From: Spirilliplanes yamanashiensis
GTDB lineage: Bacteria; Actinomycetota; Actinomycetes; Mycobacteriales; Micromonosporaceae
NCBI RefSeq assembly: GCF_016863475.1
Contig: NZ_BOOY01000008.1
Coordinates: 124,001 to 188,000 of the forward strand
Length of the DNA stretch: 64,000 bases
Direction of reading: 5' to 3'
Numbering within the stretch: the stretch's first letter is position 1; the number at the start of each line of letters is the position of its first letter. Below the pieces are notes generated by a model, which saw nothing but the letters and a program-made list of their open reading frames with translations, was not told where the DNA came from and searched no databases. Below, one piece after another: positions 35,741-49,511 of the stretch. The position numbers were made by a program, and so were the translations under genes.

Positions 35741-35870
35741 GGCCCGGCCGCGGGCCCGAGCCGGTGACCGCCCCGGACCGGCCGTCGCAGTCCGGCTGCG
35801 CGCCGAGGCCGAGGTCACCACGCCCCGGACCGGCGGCCGCAGTCAGGCCGCGGGCCCGGCCTGGGTGATC
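35741..35870. repeat. Imperfect GC-rich repeats between lipoprotein and class I fumarase genes
   Basis: CGCCCCGGACCGGC occurs at 35769 and 35821 with related flanks (GTCGCAGTCCGGCTGCG versus GCCGCAGTCAGGCCGCG), and CCGCGGGCCCG occurs near 35748 and 35848. They sit between two convergent stops and could fold into structures acting as a bidirectional terminator. Confidence 0.4.
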
Positions 35871-35931
35871 AACCCGACGTCGAGCCGCCGCCCGACGCGC
35901 GGCCGCCGCGCAGGACCGAGCCCGGGAAAGC

Positions 35932-37596
<1,665 letters not shown>

Positions 37597-37648
37597 GAGC
37601 GGCAACTCTAGGGCAGCGGTCGGACGCTGCCGAAACTCCCCCGTCCGG

Positions 37649-40779
<3,131 letters not shown>

Positions 40780-40789
40780 CACTGTGCGG

Positions 40790-41359
40790 GTGACCTACCC
40801 GCCGCCGGCCCACCCGCCCGCGTACCCGCCGCCGCACTACTGGGCGCCACCGCCGCCGCCCGTCGCGCCCGACGGGCGGCTGCTGGCCGACTTCGGCGAC
40901 CGGCTCGTGGCCCGCATCATCGACGTCGCAATCCTCACCGGCGTCGCGATGGTGGTGATGCTGCCGGTGGTCGGGCTGGTCATCTGGCAGACGGTGCAGA
41001 ACCCGCCGGAGCCCGGCGCGAGCCTGCTCGACGTGGTCGGCCCCTGGCTGCTCATGTACGCCGGGCTCACCCTGCTCGCCTTCGCCGTCAGCTACCTGTA
41101 CGAGGTCGAGTACTGCTTCCGCCAGGGCGGGCGCACCGTCGGCAAGCGGGTCATGAAGCTGCGGATCGTGCCCCTGCGGCCGGGCGCGGTGTACCACCGT
41201 GGGTTCGCGGTCAAGCGGTGGCTCATCATGGACGTGGTGAGTGCGTTCCTGCCGGGTTTCACGTACGTCGACGGGCTCTACCAGCTCGGCGACAAGCCGT
41301 ACCGGCAGTGCCTGCACGACAAGTACGCGACCACGGTCGTCGTCAAGGACCCGGCGTGA
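40790..41359 (+). CDS. RDD-family membrane protein with Pro-rich N-terminus, 189 aa
   Basis: The N-terminal 30 residues are Pro/Tyr-rich and cytosolic (TYPPPAHPPAYPPPHYW). The RDD domain follows: ADFGDRLVARIIDVAILTGV, a helix pair and GGRTVGKRVMKLRIVPLRPG. Three to four membrane helices are apparent. GTG 40790 is 10 nt after hppD; GTG 40784 is possible, and no Shine-Dalgarno is seen. A related RDD gene follows immediately. Function unknown; placement within the hppD operon may be coincidental. Confidence 0.78.
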   Translation: MTYPPPAHPPAYPPPHYWAPPPPPVAPDGRLLADFGDRLVARIIDVAILTGVAMVVMLPVVGLVIWQTVQNPPEPGASLLDVVGPWLLMYAGLTLLAFAVSYLYEVEYCFRQGGRTVGKRVMKLRIVPLRPGAVYHRGFAVKRWLIMDVVSAFLPGFTYVDGLYQLGDKPYRQCLHDKYATTVVVKDPA

Positions 41360-41384
41360 CGGTCCGCGAAGGGGAGGCGTTGCG

Positions 41385-42341
41385 GTGAGCGAGATCGCGC
41401 CCGGCTGGTACCGGGACCCGGCCGAGCCGGACACCCAGCGCTACTGGGACGGCGAGGGCTGGGTGGGCGCCGCGCTGCCCGCCGACGCCACCCCGCCCGA
41501 CGGGCCGCCACCGGCCGAGCCGGAGCCCGCCCCGTCCGCACCCGAGCCGCCGCCCGGCACGTTCGCCCCCGGCACGTACCCGCCCGGCGCCCCGCAGGCC
41601 TCGACCCCGTTCCCGCCGGTGGCCCCGCCACCGCCGGTCGCCCCGCCGCCGACGGGCCCGCCGGCGCCGCACAGCGGGCACCACGGGCTGCCGCCGCTCT
41701 ACCACGGGCCGCCGCCGGGCTACCGGATGCCGCCACCGGGGTACGCGCCGCCGCCCCCGCCGCCGCGCCCGCACGGGTACGCCCTCGCGCCCGTCGCCAG
41801 CCGCCTCGTCGCCCGCCTCATCGACATCGCCGTCGTCGCCGCCCTCGCCGCCGTCGCGAACGCGTACCTGGCGTACCAGTGGTGGCAGGAGTTCCAGCCC
41901 ATCCTGCAGGCCGCGCTGCAGCGCGAGACGGCCGTCAGCCCGCAGGCGTCCGCGCGTGGCCAGTGGCTCATCCTCACGATGCTGTTCCTGACCACGGCGC
42001 TGTGGCTGGCGTACGAGGTGCCCGCGCTCGGCAACAGCGGCCAGACCCTCGGCAAGCGGATCATGCACATCCGCGTCGTCGCGCAGGAGAGCACCGAGCC
42101 GCTCGGCTTCGGGCGCGCGTTCCGGCGCTGGGGCCGGCTCGGCATGTGGACGCCGCTGTGGGGCTGCTACGGCATCGGCCTGGTGTTCCAGCTCGTCGGC
42201 TCGGCGTCGCTGCTGTTCGACAAGCCGCTGCACCGCGCGTTCCACGACCGCATCGCCGGCACCGTCGTGGTCGAGGCGCCGCCCGGCTCGCCGGCCCCCC
42301 GCAAGCAGGACGACAGCACGACCACCGGAGGAACCCGATGA
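41385..42341 (+). CDS. DUF2510-RDD membrane protein, 318 aa
   Basis: GTG 41385 follows GGGGAGG. The N-terminus is a DUF2510 module ([22 protein letters not shown]), then a roughly 90-residue Pro-rich low-complexity linker, then an RDD domain ([33 protein letters not shown]) with three to four membrane helices. This layout is common in actinobacteria, where DUF2510 likely mediates cytosolic contacts. It is the second of two tandem RDD genes and its stop overlaps the aminotransferase start (ATGA), so it is co-translated with it. Confidence 0.83.
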   Translation: MSEIAPGWYRDPAEPDTQRYWDGEGWVGAALPADATPPDGPPPAEPEPAPSAPEPPPGTFAPGTYPPGAPQASTPFPPVAPPPPVAPPPTGPPAPHSGHHGLPPLYHGPPPGYRMPPPGYAPPPPPPRPHGYALAPVASRLVARLIDIAVVAALAAVANAYLAYQWWQEFQPILQAALQRETAVSPQASARGQWLILTMLFLTTALWLAYEVPALGNSGQTLGKRIMHIRVVAQESTEPLGFGRAFRRWGRLGMWTPLWGCYGIGLVFQLVGSASLLFDKPLHRAFHDRIAGTVVVEAPPGSPAPRKQDDSTTTGGTR

Positions 42342-43414
42342 GGCTGACCCGCGCCGACCTGGACCAGCTGCCCGCGTACGTGCCGGGGCGCAGCCCCGCC
42401 GACCTCGCCCGCGAGCTGGGCATGGCCGAGGCGGTCAAGCTGGCCAGCAACGAGGTCCCGTACGGCCCGCTGCCCGGCGTGGTGGAGGCGGTCACGGCGG
42501 CGGTCGCCCAGTCGCACCGCTACCCCGACATGGCGACGACGGCGCTGCGCGCCAAGCTGGCCGCCCGCTACGGCGTGGACCCCGAGCGCATCGCCACCGG
42601 CTGCGGCTCCGTCGCGCTGGCCGAGCACGTCGTGCGCGCCACCTGCCTGCCGGGCGACGAGATGCTGTACGCGTGGCGCTCCTTCGAGGCGTACCCGATC
42701 ATCGCGGCCACCGCGGGCGCGACCAGCGTGCGCGTGCCGAACACCCCGGCGCACGCCCACGACCTCGACGCGATGGCCGCCGCCGTCACCGACCGCACCC
42801 GCGTCGTCGTCGTCTGCAACCCGAACAACCCCACCGGCACGTCGGTGCGCCGCGCCGAGCTGGACGCCTTCGTCGACCGGGTGCCGGAGAACGTGCTGGT
42901 CGTCATCGACGAGGCGTACCGGGAGTTCGTCACCGACCCCGACGTCCCCGACGCGATCGACACCTACGCCGACCGCCCCAACGTGGCCGTCCTGCGCACC
43001 CTGTCGAAGGCGTGGGGCCTGGCCGGGCTGCGCGTCGGCTTCCTCGTCGCGTCCCCCGAGGTGGCGGGCGCCGTGCGCAAGGTCGTCACCCCGTTCTCCA
43101 CGTCCATGACGGCGCAGGCCGCCGCCCTGGCCGCACTCGACCAGGAGGCCGAGGTCCACCGCCGCTGCGCCCTCGTCGTCGCCGAACGCGACCGCGTCAC
43201 CGAGGCCCTGCGCAAGCTGCTGCCGGACGTCCCCGACAGCCAGTCCAACTTCGTCTGGCTCCCGCTGGGCGACGGCGCGGCCGCCTTCGGCGCCGCCTGC
43301 GAGCGCCGCGGCGTCATCGTCCGCCCCTTCCAGGGCGACGGCGTCCGCGTCACGATCGGCACCCCCGCCGAGAACGACCTGTTCCTGGCCGCGGCCGAGA
43401 CAGCGGTGGCCTGA
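42338..43414 (+). CDS. hisC: Histidinol-phosphate/aromatic aminotransferase, 358 aa
   Basis: A fold-type I PLP enzyme: [30 protein letters not shown], the PLP Lys in [15 protein letters not shown] and [13 protein letters not shown]. Closest to actinobacterial HisC2/Pat, which transaminate phenylalanine and tyrosine rather than, or as well as, histidinol phosphate. With hppD in the same operon and no other his genes nearby, conversion of tyrosine to 4-hydroxyphenylpyruvate is the likely role. GGAGGA precedes ATG 42338, which overlaps the RDD stop (ATGA). The symbol pat would also fit. Confidence 0.85.
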   Translation: MRLTRADLDQLPAYVPGRSPADLARELGMAEAVKLASNEVPYGPLPGVVEAVTAAVAQSHRYPDMATTALRAKLAARYGVDPERIATGCGSVALAEHVVRATCLPGDEMLYAWRSFEAYPIIAATAGATSVRVPNTPAHAHDLDAMAAAVTDRTRVVVVCNPNNPTGTSVRRAELDAFVDRVPENVLVVIDEAYREFVTDPDVPDAIDTYADRPNVAVLRTLSKAWGLAGLRVGFLVASPEVAGAVRKVVTPFSTSMTAQAAALAALDQEAEVHRRCALVVAERDRVTEALRKLLPDVPDSQSNFVWLPLGDGAAAFGAACERRGVIVRPFQGDGVRVTIGTPAENDLFLAAAETAVA

Positions 43415-43415
43415 C

Positions 43416-43820
43416 ATGTCCGCCACCGACGCCGCCGAGATCCGCGCCCTCATCGAACGCTGGGCCAGCGCCGTCCACACCGGCGACCTGCCCACGGTCC
43501 TCGCCGACCACGCCGACGACATCGTCATGTTCGACGTCCCGCCCCCGGAGGACGGCATCCGCGGCCTGGACGCGTACCGCTCGGCGTGGCCGCCGTTCTT
43601 CGAGTGGCAGGCCTCCGGCGCCACCTTCGACATCGTCGACCTCGACGTGACGGCGGGCGACGACGTGGCGTTCGCGTGGGCACTGCTGGTGTGCGCGTCG
43701 GAGGAGGAACGGGCGGCGAACCCGGACCGCCGGCTGCGGCTGACGATCGGCCTCCGCAAGGTCGACGGCCGCTGGACCGTCACCCACGAACACCACTCGT
43801 TCACCGTCACCTCCGCGTAG
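43416..43820 (+). CDS. SnoaL/NTF2-like protein (YybH/SgcJ type), 134 aa
   Basis: The cone-shaped NTF2 fold is indicated by IRALIERWASAVHTGDLPTVLADHADDIVMFDVPPP and the strand series ending DGRWTVTHEHHSFTV, the YybH/SgcJ pattern. Conserved aromatic and His residues line the pocket, but catalysis is unproven for the family. ATG 43416 begins 1 nt after the aminotransferase stop, so the two are co-transcribed. Confidence 0.85.
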   Translation: MSATDAAEIRALIERWASAVHTGDLPTVLADHADDIVMFDVPPPEDGIRGLDAYRSAWPPFFEWQASGATFDIVDLDVTAGDDVAFAWALLVCASEEERAANPDRRLRLTIGLRKVDGRWTVTHEHHSFTVTSA

Positions 43821-43828
43821 GCAAACCT

Positions 43829-44401
43829 GTGGACCCGGGGCCCGGCACCGGCGACACGGAGATCTGGGTCGACGGCCGGCGCGTGTACCGCACCGGGGCG
43901 GGCTGCCCGGGCGGGCTGGTCCTCGACAGCGACCTCGACCTGGGCGACCTGACCGTGGGCGCGCCGCTGACGGTCACCCTGAAGGCGACGAGCGGGCCGG
44001 TCGCGCTGACCGTCGGCGAGTTGCTGTCGGTGTCGAGTTACAAGTTCCCGCCGCGTCCCGCGACACTGCGTCCCCTCGACGCGGACCGGCCGGCCGACCC
44101 GGACGGCGACGGCGAGAACGCCCTGGCGGTGCGGGCCGATCCGGCCGACCCCAACCGGCCCGTGACGGTCATGGGCATCTGGCGCGGTCAGAAGCGGATC
44201 AGCCTGGTGACCCAGACCCCGGGACGGCTGTCGCTGACCGTGGCGAACCGGCTGGCCGCGCAGGAGGACTGGTGGGACTTCGACCAGGGCGTGCGGACCA
44301 CCGCGTACGACGGGCGGTTCCTGGAGGACGGTGAGCCGTTCCCGGTCACCGTCACCCCGGAGGGCATGTCGGGCGACTGGCTGGTCCGGCTGGAGCGCTG
44401 A
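43829..44401 (+). CDS. Hypothetical protein, 190 aa
   Basis: GTG 43829 lies 8 nt after the SnoaL-like gene, making it the last gene of the + strand run. It has no signal peptide or membrane segment. Visible features are a beta-rich N-terminal half (TEIWVDGRRVYRTGAG, PLTVTLKATSGPVALTVGEL), an Asp/Pro-rich middle (RPADPDGDGENALAV) and a C-terminal half with VANRLAAQEDWWDFD. I do not recognise the family. Third-position GC bias supports that it is real. Confidence 0.65.
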   Translation: MDPGPGTGDTEIWVDGRRVYRTGAGCPGGLVLDSDLDLGDLTVGAPLTVTLKATSGPVALTVGELLSVSSYKFPPRPATLRPLDADRPADPDGDGENALAVRADPADPNRPVTVMGIWRGQKRISLVTQTPGRLSLTVANRLAAQEDWWDFDQGVRTTAYDGRFLEDGEPFPVTVTPEGMSGDWLVRLER

Positions 44402-44403
44402 CC

Positions 44404-45543
44404 CTAGGTCGCGGCGAGCAGGACGGTCTGGGACGTGAAGTAGTAGGCGGCGTCCGGGCCGTCCGGGTCGGGGTCCGGTGCGAGGCGTTCGACGGCCACG
44501 TAGCCGTCCGCCGCGTACACCGCGCCGGGCGTCCACGTGGGTCGTTCGCGGCCGAAGGTGTACGGGAACGACGAGCGCACCGCCCCCGTCGCCGCGTCGA
44601 GGGTGACGAGGTGGCGGTCCGGGGTGAGCAGGTGGACGCGGCCGGGCTGGGTGGCGAGGACCGTGGCGGTGCCCGTCCAGCGCCAGCCGGCGGAGGCGGT
44701 GAAGCCGTCCGGGGCCGGCGTGACGACCACGTCGCCGGCGGCGGTGGCGCCGGGCGGGTCGAGGGCGGGCGTGCGCGCCGGGGTGGCGGCGGTGGTCAGC
44801 CAGCCCTCGCCGGTCGCGGAGCGGGCCCCGGCGCAGGCGGAGGCGGCGGCCGCGCAGCCGAGCGGGGTCGCCGGGCCGGGCGGCCAGGCGGCGGGGGCGC
44901 CCGTGGCGGCGGTGCGGGCGGTGCCGGCGCAGACGAGCAGGCCGCCCGCCGTGGTGAAGCCGCCGGGGCACGGGGTGGGTGCGGTCCAGCGGGTGGCGCC
45001 GGTCGCGGCGTCGAGGGCGACCGTGCGGTCGCCGGTCACCAGCACCGTGGCGCCGGAGGTGTGCAGGCCGGGCGGCTGCCACAGGGTGGCCGCGCCGGTG
45101 CGCCGGCCCGGCCAGGCGGGGGCGGGCGGGGCGTCGGCGCGCCATGCGACCGTGCCGGTGCGGGCGTCGAGGGCGACGACGCGGCCGTCGGACCAGTGCG
45201 TCACGACCGTGGGGCCGACGGCGGCGACGCCGCCGAGCCGGGCCGGCCAGCGGCGGTACGACCACACCGGGGTGCGCTGGGTGGTGGCGTCGGCGGGGGT
45301 GTCGGCGCGGACGCTGCCGCTGTTGGCGTATATCCGCAGCCGGCCGTCGACGACGAGCGACGCCCCGAGGAAGCGGGCGATCACCCCGGGCCCGGGGCTG
45401 GCGGGCGCGGCCGGGTACGGCGCCGACAGCGGGTACGAGACCTCGGCCGGGCGCAGCACCCGCCAGGAGATCAGCCCGGCGGCGGCCGTGAGCGCCACCG
45501 CGACCAGGGCGCCGAGCACGCGCCGGCCGACGGAGGAGGTCAC
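44404..45543 (-). CDS. Membrane-anchored PQQ-like beta-propeller protein, 379 aa
   Basis: An N-terminal helix (GALVAVALTAAAGLISW) precedes blade repeats (RTPVWSYRRW, GTVAWRADAP, GATRWTAP, GEGWLTTA) of a PQQ/BamB-like propeller exposed outside the membrane. The middle contains five cysteines (PCPGGF, LLVCAG, LGCAAAASACAG) that may form disulfides. GTG 45543 has TATCGT 7 nt upstream and no Shine-Dalgarno. It converges on the hypothetical gene with a 2-nt gap. Fourth propeller-type gene of the window; function unknown. Confidence 0.8.
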   Translation of the reverse strand: MTSSVGRRVLGALVAVALTAAAGLISWRVLRPAEVSYPLSAPYPAAPASPGPGVIARFLGASLVVDGRLRIYANSGSVRADTPADATTQRTPVWSYRRWPARLGGVAAVGPTVVTHWSDGRVVALDARTGTVAWRADAPPAPAWPGRRTGAATLWQPPGLHTSGATVLVTGDRTVALDAATGATRWTAPTPCPGGFTTAGGLLVCAGTARTAATGAPAAWPPGPATPLGCAAAASACAGARSATGEGWLTTAATPARTPALDPPGATAAGDVVVTPAPDGFTASAGWRWTGTATVLATQPGRVHLLTPDRHLVTLDAATGAVRSSFPYTFGRERPTWTPGAVYAADGYVAVERLAPDPDPDGPDAAYYFTSQTVLLAAT

Positions 45544-45567
45544 CCGCGAAACGATAGCGGGGCGGGT

Positions 45568-46047
45568 TCAGGCGGCCGCGGAGCCCGCCGTCGCCGCCAC
45601 GGCCAGGTCGTCCAGGTCGCGGCGCAGCGCGCCCTCGACGGTGAGCGCGGCGAGGCCGCCGAAGACCAGCGCGAGGAAACGCCCGCCGCGGGCGGTCGGG
45701 GTGCCGTCCTGCACGACCGTCACCATCGTGCCGCCGACGTGCCGGCCGTGGTCGACGGGCGTGAACGTGTACGTCATGCGGTAGTCGGCGCCGATGCCGG
45801 GCGACGCCACCACGAAGCGCTCGGGGGCGACGCACTCGCGCACCCGGAACTCCTCGGTGACCTCGTCGCCGTCGACCATCGTGCGGCTCTCCCGCCACAC
45901 CGTGCCGGTGCCGAACGGGCCCCGGGTCAGCAGCTCGACGCGGTTGACGGTGGACATCCACTCGCACCGGCCGCCGAGGTCGGTGAAGGTCCGCCAGACG
46001 GCGTCGACCGGCGCATCCACCAGCCGGCTCACGGCCACCGTCGACAT
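45568..46047 (-). CDS. SRPBCC-family (polyketide cyclase-like) protein, 159 aa
   Basis: A START-like helix-grip fold: VSRLVDAPVDAVWRTFTDLGGRCEWMS at the start, a strand series with WRESRTMVDGDEVTEEFRV, and a hydrophobic C-terminal helix FLALVFGGLAALTVEGALRRDL. Ligand-binding function is likely, ligand unknown. ATG 46047 (MSTVAVSR) is chosen over 46056. It follows fumarylacetoacetase on the same strand (42-nt gap). Confidence 0.8.
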   Translation of the reverse strand: MSTVAVSRLVDAPVDAVWRTFTDLGGRCEWMSTVNRVELLTRGPFGTGTVWRESRTMVDGDEVTEEFRVRECVAPERFVVASPGIGADYRMTYTFTPVDHGRHVGGTMVTVVQDGTPTARGGRFLALVFGGLAALTVEGALRRDLDDLAVAATAGSAAA

Positions 46048-46089
46048 GCCGTACACGGTAATCGCACAGTGGCTGTCTGCACACCCGTT

Positions 46090-47241
46090 TCAGGCGGTCT
46101 TCACAACCGTCCCGGTGACCTCGCCGAAGCCGATCGTCGTGCCGTCGGGGCCCGGAGCGGTGGCGGTGATCGACACGGTGTCGCCGTCCTCCAGGAACGT
46201 GCGCAGCGAGCCGTCCGCCAGCCGGACCGGCCCGGCCGCCGTCAGCTCCAGGAACGAGCCGACCTCCTCGCGCTGCGGGCCCGAGACGGTGCCGGAGGCG
46301 AACAGGTCGCCGGTGCACAGCGACGCGCCGTTGACGGTCAGGTGGGCCAGCTGCTGGGCGGGGGTCCAGTACATGCCGGCGAACGGGGGCCGGCTGACCC
46401 GGGTGCCGTTCCACTCGACGGCCAGCGACAGGTCGAGCCCCAGGTGTTCGTCGGCGCGCAGGTAGTCGAGCACCGGCGGGTCCTGCGCCGGCGCGGGCGT
46501 CCAGGCGTGCGCGAGCGCCTCCAGCGGCACCACCCAGGGCGCCACGCTGGTGGCGAACGACTTGCCGCAGAACGGGCCCAGCGGCACGTACTCCCAGGCC
46601 TGGATGTCGCGGGCGGACCAGTCGTTGACCAGCACCACGCCGAACACGTGGTCGGCCAGGCCGGACACCGGCACGCGGGTGCCGAGCCGGGTCGGGGTGC
46701 CGACGACGAAGCCGACCTCCGCCTCGATGTCGAGCCGGGTCGACGGCCCGAACGCGGGTCCGCCGTCGCCGCGGCGCTGCCCCCACGGGCGCACGATCGG
46801 CGTGCCCGAGACGGTGACCGTGCCGGCCCGGCCGTGGTAGCCGATGGGCAGGTGCCACCAGTTCTCCGGGATGTCCGGCTGGTTCGGGCGCAGGATCTTG
46901 CCGACGTTCGAGGCGTGCCACGCCGAGGAGTAGAAGTCGACGTAGTCGGCCACCTGGAACGGCAGGTGCAGCTCGCAGTCGGCCAGCGGCACCAGCGTGC
47001 CGTCGCCCGCCCGGGCCAGCTCGCGCACCCGGGCGCGCACCGCCGACCAGGCCGCCCGGCCCTGCGCCATGTGCGCGTTCAGGGTGGGGGTGCGCAGGGC
47101 GCCGCGCGCGTCGATCAGGCCGGCCGCCTCGGCGGCGTCGAGGTCGAGGACGTCGTCGTGCACCCGGACGCCGATGCGCCGCCGCCCGCCGTCGACGCTG
47201 AACACCCCGTACGGAAGGTTGTCCAGCCCGTAGAGAGTCAC
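46090..47241 (-). CDS. fahA: Fumarylacetoacetase
   Basis: This hydrolyses fumarylacetoacetate to fumarate and acetoacetate. The metal and catalytic residues are visible: YVDFYSSAWHASNVG (Asp, His), RLDIEAEVGFVVG (two Glu), VNDWSARDIQAWEY (Asp), and Lys in FCGKSFATS. At 383 residues it is shorter than the eukaryotic enzyme (about 420) but has both the N-terminal SH3-like part and the catalytic domain. GTG 47241 overlaps the upstream stop as GTGA, so it is coupled to the unknown gene there. The open frame upstream of 47241 is a shadow. Confidence 0.93.
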   Translation of the reverse strand: MTLYGLDNLPYGVFSVDGGRRRIGVRVHDDVLDLDAAEAAGLIDARGALRTPTLNAHMAQGRAAWSAVRARVRELARAGDGTLVPLADCELHLPFQVADYVDFYSSAWHASNVGKILRPNQPDIPENWWHLPIGYHGRAGTVTVSGTPIVRPWGQRRGDGGPAFGPSTRLDIEAEVGFVVGTPTRLGTRVPVSGLADHVFGVVLVNDWSARDIQAWEYVPLGPFCGKSFATSVAPWVVPLEALAHAWTPAPAQDPPVLDYLRADEHLGLDLSLAVEWNGTRVSRPPFAGMYWTPAQQLAHLTVNGASLCTGDLFASGTVSGPQREEVGSFLELTAAGPVRLADGSLRTFLEDGDTVSITATAPGPDGTTIGFGEVTGTVVKTA

Positions 47242-48083
47242 TCGTGTCCTCCGTTGACCAGCCCGAGGCGGACCATGTCGGTGAGCGGCTCGAGCACGCT
47301 GCACGAGCCGAACCCGGCCCAGAGCGGCCGCTCGTCGTGCCGGCGCGCCTTGGCCGGCTCCACCAGCGGCAGCGGGTGCGTGACGGCCAGCGCCTCGGAC
47401 ACGGCGGCCACCTCGGCCCCCTCGTCCGCCTCCAGCGCGGCCACCAGCACGTTGAGGAAGCCGTGGTGGGTGAAGCCGGTCTCCGGGTCGGTGTGCCGGA
47501 CGGCGTGGTGCAGCCCGGCGGTGAGCTTGAAACGTAGCGCGCGGTCGCGGCAGGCGCAGATGACCGCGGCCAGTTCCACCGGGGTGGGGAACAGCTCGGC
47601 GGCGAGCCCCCCGGTGCGGAACTTCGGGGTGATCCGCCCGCCCTCCGCCCGCGCCTGCGCCACCGTGTCCAGCGCGCCCAGCAGGCCCCACGTCAGCGGG
47701 ATCTCGGCGTACACCTCGATGCCGGGGTGGTCGGCGGCGAACGCCCGCAGCCGCTCCAGGCCGGGCTGCGGGTCCTCGCCGCGCTTGGCGACCGCGGCCT
47801 CGACCTGGCGCACGTCCAGGCCGGCGGCGAGGGCCTTGTCGACGGCGCCGGGCAGCGCGCCGAGCCCGGTGTCGCCGATGACGCCGATGGTGGGGGCGCG
47901 GGCCACGTCGAGCGCGGGCAGCTCGCTCACGGGCACGAGCAGCGGCCCGACCAGCGTGCGGTACCAGGCCATGCGGTGGGCGCGGTGGGACGTCACGGCG
48001 TCCGGCAGGGTCGCCGAGCCGGGCGGGAAGACCGCCGCGTCGTCGACGAGCCCCTCGACGAGGCGCGGTACCAGCGTTGACAC
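47238..48083 (-). CDS. Conserved protein of unknown function coupled to fumarylacetoacetase, 281 aa
   Basis: I do not recognise a named family. No signal peptide or membrane helix is seen. Motif-like stretches are VDDAAVFPPGSATLPDAV at the start, then GITP-like strand-helix alternation, ITPKFRTGGL, LRFKLTAGLHHAVRH and HGFLNVLVAAL. Alternating strands and helices with Lys and His at strand ends suggest a TIM-barrel-like enzyme. It is the first gene of the unit, with fahA overlapping its stop, and is divergent from hmgA. This placement suggests a step of homogentisate breakdown, possibly the missing maleylacetoacetate isomerisation. Confidence 0.75.
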   Translation of the reverse strand: MSTLVPRLVEGLVDDAAVFPPGSATLPDAVTSHRAHRMAWYRTLVGPLLVPVSELPALDVARAPTIGVIGDTGLGALPGAVDKALAAGLDVRQVEAAVAKRGEDPQPGLERLRAFAADHPGIEVYAEIPLTWGLLGALDTVAQARAEGGRITPKFRTGGLAAELFPTPVELAAVICACRDRALRFKLTAGLHHAVRHTDPETGFTHHGFLNVLVAALEADEGAEVAAVSEALAVTHPLPLVEPAKARRHDERPLWAGFGSCSVLEPLTDMVRLGLVNGGHE

Positions 48084-48120
48084 GAATTCGAACCTAATGG
48101 ACGCTACGAAGGCCGGACAA
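48077..48120. promoter_or_regulatory. Overlapping divergent promoters of hmgA and the fahA unit
   Basis: Minus strand: TTGTCC (48120-48115), 18-bp spacer, TAGGTT (48096-48091), 7 nt, GTG 48083, a near-consensus leaderless promoter. Plus strand: TTGACA (48077-48082), 17 bp, GACGCT (48100-48105), directed to hmgA. The two overlap, so one regulator could control both. Confidence 0.5.
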
Positions 48121-48153
48121 CAGCGACGTTTTCCGTGCTCCCGGAGGTGCCAC

Positions 48154-49320
48154 GTGCCTTACTACCGCAGCGTGGGCGAGGTTCCGCCCAAGCGGCACAC
48201 GCAGTTCAGGCGGCCCGACGGCGGCCTGTACGCCGAGGAGCTGATGGGTCAGGAGGGGTTCTCCTCCGACTCGTCCCTGCTCTACCACCGGCACCTGCCG
48301 ACGGCGATCGTGGCGGCGGAGGAGTTCGACCCGCCCGCGCACATCCGCTCGCCGAACCGGCCGCTCAAGCCCCGGCACCTGCGCACCCACAAGCTCGACG
48401 CCGGCCCGGCGGACGCGGTGCTGGGCCGCCAGCCGCTGCTGGCCAACGACGACGTGCGCATCTCGTACGTGGTGGCCGACCGCCCGTCCCCGCTGTACCG
48501 CAACGCGATCGGCGACGAGTGCCTGTACGTCGAGGCGGGCGCGCTGACGGTCGAGTCGACGTTCGGGGTGCTGCGGCTGGAGGCCGGCGACTACGGCATC
48601 GTCCCCACCTCGGTGGTGCACCGGCTGGTGCCCGACGGCGCGGCGCGGGTGCTGACGATGGAGGCGACCGGCCACATCGGCCCGCCGAAGCGGTACCTGT
48701 CGGTGCGCGGCCAGTTCCTGGAGCACGCGCCGTACTGCGAGCGCGACGTCCGCGGCCCGTCGGAGCCGCTGCAGAGCGACGACGAGAACGTCGAGGTGCT
48801 GGTGCAGCACCGCCGCGGCTGGACCCGGCACGTGTACGCGCACCACCCGTTCGACGTGGTGGGCTGGGACGGCTGCCTCTACCCGTGGGCGTTCTCGATC
48901 CACGACTTCGAGCCGATCACCGGCCGGGTGCACCAGCCGCCGCCGGTGCACCAGACGTTCCAGGGGCCGAACTTCGTGGTGTGCTCGTTCGTGCCGCGCA
49001 AGGTCGACTACCACCCGCTGGCCGTGCCGGTGCCGTACAACCACCACAACGTCGACTCCGACGAGATGATGTTCTACACCGGCGGCAACTACGAGGCGCG
49101 CCGCGGTTCCGGGATCGAGCAGGGGTCCATCTCGCTGCACCCGTCCGGGTTCACGCACGGGCCGCAGCCGGGCGCGGTCGAGCGGGCGCTCGGCCTGGAG
49201 GCGTTCGACGAGCTGGCCGTCATGGTCGACACGTTCCGGCCGCTGGACCTGTGCGACGCGGCGCTGGCCTGCGAGGACTCCGGGTACGCGTGGACGTGGG
49301 CCGGGCGCCCTGCCACGTAA
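48154..49320 (+). CDS. hmgA: Homogentisate 1,2-dioxygenase
   Basis: A cupin-type ring-cleaving dioxygenase opening homogentisate to maleylacetoacetate. Iron and active-site residues are in VPYNHHNVDSDEMMFYTGGNY (quoted in part: His and Glu) and SLHPSGFTHGPQPG; the VGWDGCLYPWAFSIHDFEP segment is conserved. It has 388 residues, shorter than the 430-440 of proteobacterial and animal forms but normal for actinobacteria. CGGAGGTG precedes GTG 48154. It is divergent from the fahA unit and completes the HPPD-HmgA-Fah route. Confidence 0.94.
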   Translation: MPYYRSVGEVPPKRHTQFRRPDGGLYAEELMGQEGFSSDSSLLYHRHLPTAIVAAEEFDPPAHIRSPNRPLKPRHLRTHKLDAGPADAVLGRQPLLANDDVRISYVVADRPSPLYRNAIGDECLYVEAGALTVESTFGVLRLEAGDYGIVPTSVVHRLVPDGAARVLTMEATGHIGPPKRYLSVRGQFLEHAPYCERDVRGPSEPLQSDDENVEVLVQHRRGWTRHVYAHHPFDVVGWDGCLYPWAFSIHDFEPITGRVHQPPPVHQTFQGPNFVVCSFVPRKVDYHPLAVPVPYNHHNVDSDEMMFYTGGNYEARRGSGIEQGSISLHPSGFTHGPQPGAVERALGLEAFDELAVMVDTFRPLDLCDAALACEDSGYAWTWAGRPAT

Positions 49321-49437
49321 TGTTCCCCACGTCAATCGGGTAGCTGGATCGTGGCCGGGACCGCTTACGCTGTCGGACGGCATCGCGAACCAGGCGCGTA
49401 AGTGTGCCAACACGGTGCGTTGTCGCAGGTCGCAACC

Positions 49438-49466
49438 TTGACAGTGTCGTCACGCGCCCCTACCGT
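49438..49466 (+). promoter_or_regulatory. Near-consensus promoter of the ROK regulator
   Basis: A perfect TTGACA (49438-49443), 17-bp spacer and TACCGT (49461-49466) lie 46 nt before the GTG at 49512. It is the clearest housekeeping-type promoter in the window. Confidence 0.65.
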
Positions 49467-49511
49467 CCCGGTCGTCCGAATCGGCCAGTCCGCCCCACTA
49501 TCTGGAGCATC

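Noticed and set aside
34928-35821. Upstream continuation of the fumC frame
   Set aside because: Antisense to the lipoprotein gene; FumC homology begins at VTTEESGF.
42167-46921. Open minus-strand frame of 1584 codons
   Set aside because: Antisense to hisC and others and in the wrong frame for fahA; only a compositional shadow.
44611-48153. Upstream continuation of the hmgA frame
   Set aside because: The conserved protein starts at GTG 48154 with a good Shine-Dalgarno; everything before is antisense to fahA and its neighbours.
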